A DNA stretch of 6,164 bases from Candidatus Aenigmatarchaeota archaeon (lineage in GTDB: Archaea > Aenigmatarchaeota > Aenigmatarchaeia > QMZP01). A program made the translations under genes and the position numbers. The notes under the pieces are model-generated. The model made no database searches. It saw only the letters and a list, made by a program, of their open reading frames with translations, and was not told where the DNA came from. Every line of letters starts with the position of its first letter. The first letter of the stretch is position 1. Shown piece after piece: positions 1 to 5,300 of the stretch. Where the stretch lies: NCBI GenBank assembly GCA_003663225.1, contig QMZP01000054.1, positions 1 to 6,164 of the forward strand, in the 5' to 3' direction.

Positions 1-459
1 AACATGACACAATCAGGCGAGTACTGGATAAAGAACGGTGCGATAAAGCCCATAAGGAACAACCTGAGGGAAGGCACTGTTGACATGTTCGTATACGACC
101 CGGTAAATTATGAGCAGAGCGAGTTCCTTTACAGGAGCAACGTGGGCAAGATAGTAGGAGTAAAGGCAGGGACCCATGCAATGTCTGCGGTACTGTATGA
201 CTCGTTCACCGGGACATCGTCCTCTGTAGGGGGCATGCTGTCAGCAGAACTGCCGATAGGCGAATATACAGAAAACCTCTATGTATATATTCCTTACTAT
301 CCAGAGATTAATACAGAGGGCGGCGTGGAGACCGCGAGGTCATCGGCCATACTCAGCAATGTTCTGAGTGAATGCGGCATAGGGCCCGTGTCCACCACGC
401 CCGTGCCCGAGGACACCACGTGCACCATCACTTATGCTGATGCGGAGGAAGTCGGATGA
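1..459 (+). CDS. C-terminal part of a beta-rich, probably exported protein (5' partial)
   Basis: The frame is open from base 1 (Asn codon, then ATG at 4) to TGA at 457-459. No ribosome-binding site is visible before the ATG at 4, so that Met is probably internal and the gene starts outside the window; 152 residues are visible. They alternate short hydrophobic and Thr/Ser/Gly/Tyr-rich stretches (for example VGVKAGTHAMSAVLYDSFTG), as in a beta-sandwich. A Thr/Pro-rich tail follows, with two cysteines (in LSECGIG and DTTCTIT) that could form one disulfide. There is no C-terminal membrane helix or sorting motif. The stop codon overlaps the start of the next gene by 4 bases, so the two are probably co-transcribed and translationally coupled. 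I do not recognise the family; an extracellular role is inferred from composition and neighbours only. Confidence 0.82.
   Translation, partial: NMTQSGEYWIKNGAIKPIRNNLREGTVDMFVYDPVNYEQSEFLYRSNVGKIVGVKAGTHAMSAVLYDSFTGTSSSVGGMLSAELPIGEYTENLYVYIPYYPEINTEGGVETARSSAILSNVLSECGIGPVSTTPVPEDTTCTITYADAEEVG
444..448 (+). promoter_or_regulatory. Shine-Dalgarno site that fixes the start of the giant surface protein
   Basis: GGAGG ends 7 bases before the ATG at 456 and lies inside the last codons of the upstream gene. The spacing favours ATG 456 over the second in-frame ATG at 468. With the ATGA overlap at 456-459 it indicates coupled translation of the two genes. Confidence 0.75.
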
Positions 460-3400
460 GACAGAGCATGAAGACAGTGGCTGTTGAGGTATTCGCCATA
501 GCTATATGCTATATAATAATCGCATGGCCCATGGCCTCAGCGACCACGGTCAACATAATATTCAACGGCCAGACGCAGGAAACTGCCGACATGTCCCCCA
601 ATAACCTGCTCAACAAGCAAATAACGTCCGTGCACGACCCCAGCGACGTCACATGGACCAACGTCAACATAGTGGTGACGCTCAGCAGCGCCAGCATGTC
701 CCACAGCATAGAGAAGATATACCTGTACAAATGCAGGAAGATGAATCCGTCAAGCTGCGTGCTGACAGAGCCTCAGGTATTCGACAACTGGGTGGACATA
801 GAGCTTGCATGGAAGGACATATCTGAGCAGGAAGGCACGCAAACATACCCACAGACAGCCAACCTCCTGACGGTGATAAAAATGCTCGGCCCTAACGGCA
901 GGACAAGCTGGGTCGGGTCTTGGGACACCGTAAAGAGGACGGAGTATAACGTCTTCAACACATACTCACACGAGATATCAGCGCTCGACTTCTATGCAAA
1001 GTCAGCAGACCTGGTACAGCCCGCCAAGTCCTTCATGGAGAGCTACCAGATGATACCATTCAACTGGGCGAGCAAGGTGGTGTTCCAGGGAGCGAGCGCC
1101 CTGTACGGCCTCGGGGCATCCGAGGACGACCTGAGGGCTTCACCTCCCAGATTCCAGTCAGCCCAGCCACAAGGAAATGAGGTATCAACAATAAACAAGG
1201 ACAACTATTTCGTGCTCTCTGACACCAGCAGCGGGACATCGGTCCCGATGACGCTCAACCTCAACCCCTCCTTCACATGCGGCGACGGCTTCTGCGAGGC
1301 AGACCTTGGTGAGACCATGGATAACTGCTGCTATGACTGCGGCTGCCTTGAAGGGGAATACTGCGACACGTCACAGGCAAACGTCACCGGAGCCTGCAGG
1401 GACAGCAGCTCGATAGGCATACAGGTGCAGCCCATGACGGTCCCTGAAGTGACTGACTGCTCCCACCCTTTCGAGATGGACTTCAAACTCAAGGTGAACA
1501 CCCCGCCTTCCACGCTTCCCGGGGTTGTGACCTCATACATAACGCTTGATGATGACATATACACATCTACATGCACCAAGAGCGTAGGCAACGAGTACAC
1601 ATGCCCTGTCACGCTGAATCCGCAGGTGCGTTGCGGGACAGGCAGCAAGGTCATAGGACCCAATACCCTGAACGTCAGCATATCATACAACGACGGCGCG
1701 AACGTGGTTAGCAAGGACATGAGCACCTCTTTCGGGGACGTCACAGTCAACTACGATTGCGGTTGCCAGGACGGCTTCTATTGTGATGCAGGGGAACTGG
1801 CATGCATGCCTGAGGGCTCTATAGGGCTCCAGATACTCAACGTCACGTCTTACATGAAGAACTACAACGCCGCCGGCGACAACATAATAGTCACCGCCCG
1901 GGTCACCAACCCGCCGACCGACCTGACGACACCCGGGACAGCCACTTACGTTCTCGGCTCACTCTTCAAGTCAAACACCCTGCTGGTCAACGGGACGTCA
2001 GGCAATGCCCAGTGCAGCGGCGGGCCTAATACCGGCCATGTCTATGTATGCTCCATACCTATACACATAACCAACTATGACCATGAGAGCGCCTATTATT
2101 ACAGAAGCAACACACTCAGCATGACAGCCACCTACTCCAATGGGGGGACGCAGGTGGTGAGGGACCTCGTTGCACCGTTCTCTGACATAACCATACCCTC
2201 ATACAGGTGCGGTGATGGCACGTGCAACATAGAGGAGGACGAGGAGAACTGCTGCCTTGACTGCGGCTGCACCGGTGTGGGCAAGTACTGCGACACTGCA
2301 AAGGGATGCAATTACATAAGCAATGTCTCCATGTCCATAGTGTCGGTCAGCCCGAAGAACGTTACAGACTGTAAGAGGACCAACCATGTTAACATAACTG
2401 TAAAGGTGAACAACGTCCCGTCCAACTCCAACATAAACTATGTGTACTACTTCCAGCGCGGCGAGCTCAGGACATGGGGTCTCCAGTGCTCCACACCCAA
2501 CCCAGTAACGGGTATAAGCGACTGCATGCTCCAGATACCGCCGATAGACGACTCGGAGTGCCAGCTACCGTACTACCTGATAGACCAGAACAGGCTCAAC
2601 ATGACCATAAGCTTCCCCAACGGGAACGGCGGCCTCGTTACCAGGTACATGAGCGCGCCCTTCGATGACATAAAGGTCATACCCCAGTGGCACTGCGGCC
2701 AGTTCGGCTGCGAGAGCGACATAGGAGAGAGCGGCGCCAACTGCTGCATAGACTGCGGCTGCGCTGACGGGGAATACTGCGACTATCATCCCCAATACAA
2801 CCCGGATGGGATATGTATGGACACCGACGGGATAGAGCTCATAATAGACGACCCGTCTGCCCCGGTATACTGGGACACGTGCGAGAAATCTCACAGGCTG
2901 AATGTCAAGGCAAGGATAAGGAACCAGCCTTCAGGCATGCAGCTCGAGAACTGGTATGCTGAGATTGATGGCGAGAGCACGGGCATGATAATATGCAAGG
3001 AGCTCAGGAGGTTCAGGACGAGCATAAACAGCACGTACAACTGCACAATATTAGTGCCTTCTGTGGCCACGTGCTCGCAGGGAGACGTGTACAACTATGA
3101 CAACAACTCCATATCATTCTTCATATCATACACAGACGGCATGAGAAGGAGGGCGACACAGACCCTGACATCCACGCTTCCGAACATAGAGGTGAAGCAG
3201 AGCATAAGGACGGTCTATGACATAACCCAGGATGCGATAGCTGCCATGAAGGCGAAGCTGCAGGAGATACTTGATGCCATGCAGCAGCTCATGGACATGC
3301 TCGACATGTGCATACAGGCCATGATAGTAATAGCCGTGGTAGGCATAGTGGCCACCCTGGCAGTGGGATTCGGTGGCGACAAAATGTTCAGCTCCCTTGA

Positions 3401-4547
3401 AGGCAGCAAGTTCAGCGAGAGGGTGACCGCCATGTCAAGCCTCACCACCGCAGCCAGCACCACCATACAGGGCATATGCAACATGATAAGCCAGTCATAC
3501 CAGATGTTCATCCGCATGAAGGAAGTGGAGATGGACATGATAGAGATGAACACCTGCCTGGAGCTGTACCAGCACGAGCTCGACGTGGGCAACTGTGACG
3601 GCAGGGAGCAGAGCTGCTTCAGCGCCATAACGGGCTGCCTGGATTTCGGCAGCATAAAGAGCTTCATGAACGACGCTGACCAGTTCATGGACAACGTGAA
3701 CTCGGAGACGAGCAAGATAGCCAAGTCATGGAATGAGTTCGGCGAGGCATGGGACGAGCTGGAGGACAACGCGGCCATGAGGGGCTACGCCACCATGACT
3801 GTCTCATGCAAGACCGGCAGCAGCCAGAACACCGGGGCTACGGAGTGCTGCAACAAGTACCCACTGACAGCCAATGCGGGCTCCCAGTGCGGCTGGAGCG
3901 AGGTGAGCGTGAGGCTGCTGAACACAGAAGGGTGCGAGTACCCGGTCATATTCAAGAGCACCGATGGCGGGAGCACGTGGACAGAGGTCGCACAGGGCAC
4001 TACAACATACTCGCAGTCAGGCAACTCAGGCACATGGAGCGGTGATGTCAAGTTCGGCTACGGCTGCTATGACGACGTGGCTAGCTATGTGAAGGCGAAG
4101 CAGGACCCTGAGACAACCATAGCCCCGACGAGCACAGCTAACATAAAGCTCGGGTCAGATACGGACAACGACTGCTACTGCACCGAGAGCGGCCTTAGCG
4201 GCGGCTCAGGCACGGGCACCGGCGGGACCACGGGACTCAACCTGAACGGCCAGTGGACCCTGAAGATATTGCAGAGCGGAACTTCCCCGATAAACAACAA
4301 GCCCGTTGACATAGTAATATCACAATCAGATACCAGCCTTGGCGGAACATTCACGGGCGGCATAGTCAATGAGAAGGTGAACCTGAATGGCCAGGTGACC
4401 ATATCAGGCTACACCATGAATCTCAACATGAGGGATGGCGTGGTATCGGGCAACAGGATTGTGGGCACAGTCACCGGGTCTGGGAGGTCAAGTTCGGGCA
4501 CGCTGAACATATTCTCAGGCTCTACTTTCGAATTGACAAAAAAATGA
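456..4547 (+). CDS. Giant exported, multidomain Cys-rich surface protein
   Basis: Start ATG 456 is chosen for the GGAGG 7 bases upstream. Domains seen: signal peptide, residues 1-29, with an ASA cleavage motif before T30; beta-rich region 30-270 with C93/C101; four knot + Ig-like units, 275-915; Met-rich helix 922-950; membrane segment 953-973; charge-free Ser/Thr-rich stretch 990-1019 that may re-cross the membrane; helical Cys-containing region to 1105; Cys-rich domain 1106-1242 containing the Asp-box STDGGSTW (1168-1175); Gly/Ser/Thr linker 1246-1260; and a C-terminal module, 1261-1363, whose repeated G-x-(V/I/T)-x-(I/L) strands suggest a lipocalin- or avidin-like barrel. All 11 N-x-S/T sequons lie in 275-915. 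The protein is probably membrane-anchored with most of its mass outside the cell, as an adhesin, stalk or envelope part. No catalytic site is evident. The gene ends in a slippery A-run and may be read through into the next frame. I do not recognise a named family for the full length. Confidence 0.93.
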   Translation: MRQSMKTVAVEVFAIAICYIIIAWPMASATTVNIIFNGQTQETADMSPNNLLNKQITSVHDPSDVTWTNVNIVVTLSSASMSHSIEKIYLYKCRKMNPSSCVLTEPQVFDNWVDIELAWKDISEQEGTQTYPQTANLLTVIKMLGPNGRTSWVGSWDTVKRTEYNVFNTYSHEISALDFYAKSADLVQPAKSFMESYQMIPFNWASKVVFQGASALYGLGASEDDLRASPPRFQSAQPQGNEVSTINKDNYFVLSDTSSGTSVPMTLNLNPSFTCGDGFCEADLGETMDNCCYDCGCLEGEYCDTSQANVTGACRDSSSIGIQVQPMTVPEVTDCSHPFEMDFKLKVNTPPSTLPGVVTSYITLDDDIYTSTCTKSVGNEYTCPVTLNPQVRCGTGSKVIGPNTLNVSISYNDGANVVSKDMSTSFGDVTVNYDCGCQDGFYCDAGELACMPEGSIGLQILNVTSYMKNYNAAGDNIIVTARVTNPPTDLTTPGTATYVLGSLFKSNTLLVNGTSGNAQCSGGPNTGHVYVCSIPIHITNYDHESAYYYRSNTLSMTATYSNGGTQVVRDLVAPFSDITIPSYRCGDGTCNIEEDEENCCLDCGCTGVGKYCDTAKGCNYISNVSMSIVSVSPKNVTDCKRTNHVNITVKVNNVPSNSNINYVYYFQRGELRTWGLQCSTPNPVTGISDCMLQIPPIDDSECQLPYYLIDQNRLNMTISFPNGNGGLVTRYMSAPFDDIKVIPQWHCGQFGCESDIGESGANCCIDCGCADGEYCDYHPQYNPDGICMDTDGIELIIDDPSAPVYWDTCEKSHRLNVKARIRNQPSGMQLENWYAEIDGESTGMIICKELRRFRTSINSTYNCTILVPSVATCSQGDVYNYDNNSISFFISYTDGMRRRATQTLTSTLPNIEVKQSIRTVYDITQDAIAAMKAKLQEILDAMQQLMDMLDMCIQAMIVIAVVGIVATLAVGFGGDKMFSSLEGSKFSERVTAMSSLTTAASTTIQGICNMISQSYQMFIRMKEVEMDMIEMNTCLELYQHELDVGNCDGREQSCFSAITGCLDFGSIKSFMNDADQFMDNVNSETSKIAKSWNEFGEAWDELEDNAAMRGYATMTVSCKTGSSQNTGATECCNKYPLTANAGSQCGWSEVSVRLLNTEGCEYPVIFKSTDGGSTWTEVAQGTTTYSQSGNSGTWSGDVKFGYGCYDDVASYVKAKQDPETTIAPTSTANIKLGSDTDNDCYCTESGLSGGSGTGTGGTTGLNLNGQWTLKILQSGTSPINNKPVDIVISQSDTSLGGTFTGGIVNEKVNLNGQVTISGYTMNLNMRDGVVSGNRIVGTVTGSGRSSSGTLNIFSGSTFELTKK
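1278..3200 (+). repeat. Four tandem [8-Cys knot + Ig-like domain] protein repeats
   Basis: Unit limits in bases are 1278-1757, 1758-2207, 2208-2693 and 2694-3200. In units 1, 3 and 4 the knot follows C-x4-C-x(8-10)-CC-x2-C-x-C-x(5-6)-C-x(5-11)-C with the shared core CC-x-DCGC. Each knot is followed by about 120-135 residues that begin with a strand such as IGIQV or VSMSI. These contain a VKVNN-like strand ending in PPS/PSN and close with LNxxISYxxG and a DI/DV strand leading into the next knot. The Ig-like parts of units 1, 3 and 4 have four cysteines at matching places (C335/373/383/393, C639/678/690/702, C809/847/863/873). The DNA under CC-x-DCGC is also similar (1326-1346, 2250-2270, 2742-2762). 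The repeats look like a rigid, disulfide-stapled extracellular stalk. Short CGDGxC-type Cys motifs occur in other secreted prokaryotic proteins, but I cannot assign a family. Confidence 0.88.
1758..2207 (+). repeat. Degenerate second repeat unit lacking half of its cysteines
   Basis: This unit, residues 435-584, starts directly at DCGC. It lacks the C-x4-C-x10-CC half of the knot and keeps only C435, C437, C443 and C450. Its Ig-like part keeps the two central cysteines, C520 and C532, but lacks the first (a TDC or DTC in the others) and the last. All losses are in even numbers, which suggests that whole disulfides were lost and the fold was kept. The reading frame is intact, so this is divergence within a working protein. 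Confidence 0.82.
3312..3374 (+). other. Coding segment for the main transmembrane helix
   Basis: Residues 953-973 of the giant protein are strongly hydrophobic and rich in Ile, Val, Ala and Gly, ending in GFGG. An amphipathic Met/Leu-rich helix (922-950) with coiled-coil character precedes it. Basic residues K976, K985 and R989 follow, which suggests N-terminus outside and C-terminal flank inside. Residues 990-1019 contain no charged residue between R989 and R1020, so a weaker second crossing is possible. Confidence 0.8.
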
Positions 4548-4567
4548 GCGCCCCCGGGACGGGGGCG
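4538..4567 (+). promoter_or_regulatory. Candidate -1 ribosomal frameshift signal (A_AAA_AAA plus GC hairpin)
   Basis: Seven A residues occupy 4538-4544 and are read in the upstream frame as ACA AAA AAA TGA, that is X_XXY_YYZ with all A. Four bases (4545-4548) separate them from a perfect 8-bp stem, CGCCCCCG (4549-4556) with CGGGGGCG (4560-4567), closed by the loop GGA. After a -1 slip the next codon is ATG 4544, the first codon of the following gene. The layout matches known -1 sites such as the A_AAA_AAG of bacterial dnaX; in archaea, A_AAA_AAT is used in the Sulfolobus alpha-fucosidase gene. The spacer is at the short end of the usual range. Alternatives are polymerase slippage on A7, a missed base in the homopolymer, or a hairpin that limits translation. 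No T-run follows the stem, so a terminator is unlikely. Confidence 0.55.
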
Positions 4568-5266
4568 GGTGACAAGGTCCTGACAGAGTACCTATGCGGC
4601 ACCATACTTTCAGGGCATTACATACTTCCCCCGGGCCAGACAGTAGACTGCGGAAGAAATACAGATGGCCGTGAAGGATACGCACTAAAAATACCCTCAG
4701 GCTCTTCGCTTGAGATACCCTTAATGTCCACTTACTCCGGTGGTCCGATAACAGTTAATGGTGGCTCTCTTGTGGTCTTTGGCACTGTTGATTTCAGGGA
4801 ACCATATAACCCCAACGAAGATGGCCCGGGAAACCCGTGGTATGGAAGTATAAACGTGTATAGTGGCACGCTGCAGACATACAGCGGCTCACGTATCATG
4901 GGTAAGGGGTTCCTTGTAAGGGCATGGGGTGATGGCGTTCTATTGTTGGATGGCGGACAGTTCAGCTGTACGAGCTGTTTCTCTGTAATATCTTGCAGCA
5001 GGTATGATTCTGACGACACCTGCACCATACACTTTGGCTCTGATACTAGTGTCAGCGCAACCAGCACTATAAAGAGCGGCAACCCCATAATAGGTATACA
5101 AGGGAAGGTCACAAGGAGAGCGGGTGTTACTGTGAGCATATCGCCTGCGCTGGACGGCCACAGCACCAACTACTACACGTACTATGACGGTCCTATTGGA
5201 AAATTCGATGATGCCTACAAGAGGCATGCGCCGATACCGGAATCAGCCAGCCCGTCCGGCTTCTAA
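4544..5266 (+). CDS. Beta-solenoid-like protein; likely frameshift extension of the upstream gene
   Basis: The frame runs from ATG 4544, overlapping the upstream TGA by 4 bases, to TAA 5264-5266 (240 residues). There is no GGAG- or GGTG-like site in the 19 bases before the ATG, and I see no other ATG, GTG or TTG in this frame back to about 4376. The first residues (MSAPGTGAG) are a small-residue linker and not a signal peptide. The rest repeats short strands with Gly/Asn/Ser turns about every 16-25 residues (around 47-60, 68-84, 102-118, 122-140, 177-200), as in a right-handed beta-helix. The opening CGT-x5-Y-x-L...VDCG resembles the capping rung of archaeal NosD/pectate-lyase-like solenoids. 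Six cysteines (18, 36, 142, 145, 151, 160) fit disulfides in an exported protein. It is either a separately translated protein, which would then be cytoplasmic, or the C-terminal domain of a 1603-residue fusion. Isoleucine is still mostly ATA, so it belongs to the same genome. Confidence 0.75.
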   Translation: MSAPGTGAGDKVLTEYLCGTILSGHYILPPGQTVDCGRNTDGREGYALKIPSGSSLEIPLMSTYSGGPITVNGGSLVVFGTVDFREPYNPNEDGPGNPWYGSINVYSGTLQTYSGSRIMGKGFLVRAWGDGVLLLDGGQFSCTSCFSVISCSRYDSDDTCTIHFGSDTSVSATSTIKSGNPIIGIQGKVTRRAGVTVSISPALDGHSTNYYTYYDGPIGKFDDAYKRHAPIPESASPSGF

Positions 5267-5300
5267 CCCTTTTTAGCCTGCTCTTGACAATATAAAGCAT
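5267..5300 (+). terminator. 34-base gap with a T-run: possible archaeal terminator or promoter element
   Basis: This is the only intergenic gap in the window. TTTTT at 5270-5274 begins 4 bases after the TAA and could act as a short archaeal U-run terminator. It also lies about 26-31 bases before ATG 5301, where a TATA-like element would sit for a leaderless transcript. The TATAAA at 5291-5296 is too close to the ATG to promote this start. No Shine-Dalgarno sequence is present. The evidence does not decide between these readings. Confidence 0.3.

Noticed and set aside
386..416. Inverted repeat GTGTCC/GGACAC near the end of the first gene
   Set aside because: It is a 6-base stem with a long loop inside coding sequence, expected by chance in GC-rich Thr/Pro codons.
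1331..1750. 139-residue open frame on the minus strand
   Set aside because: It is antisense to repeat unit 1, where both Cys patterns and repeat alignment prove the plus frame. It is a codon-bias shadow.
3312..3374. Class I viral fusion-peptide reading of the hydrophobic helix between helical regions
   Set aside because: The helix is far from any visible cleavage site, and no capsid, integrase or other viral gene is present. An ordinary membrane anchor explains it more simply.
3215..3778. 187-residue open frame on the minus strand
   Set aside because: It lies wholly antisense to the membrane/coiled-coil region of the giant gene. Its Met/Ser/Ala-rich sequence is what the reverse complement of CAT/GCT/AGC-rich codons gives. 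No ribosome-binding site or plausible fold is seen.
4549..4567. GC stem-loop as an intrinsic terminator for the giant gene
   Set aside because: No T-run follows the stem, and the downstream frame opens across it. Its place 4 bases after an in-register slippery A-run fits frameshifting better.
4732..5169. 145-residue open frame on the minus strand under the solenoid gene
   Set aside because: The plus frame here has coherent beta repeats, an even cysteine count and ATA-rich isoleucine codons; the minus frame shows no domain or start signal.
5291..5296. TATAAA as the promoter of the last gene
   Set aside because: It is only 4 bases from the ATG. Transcription starting about 25 bases downstream would begin inside the signal-peptide codons.
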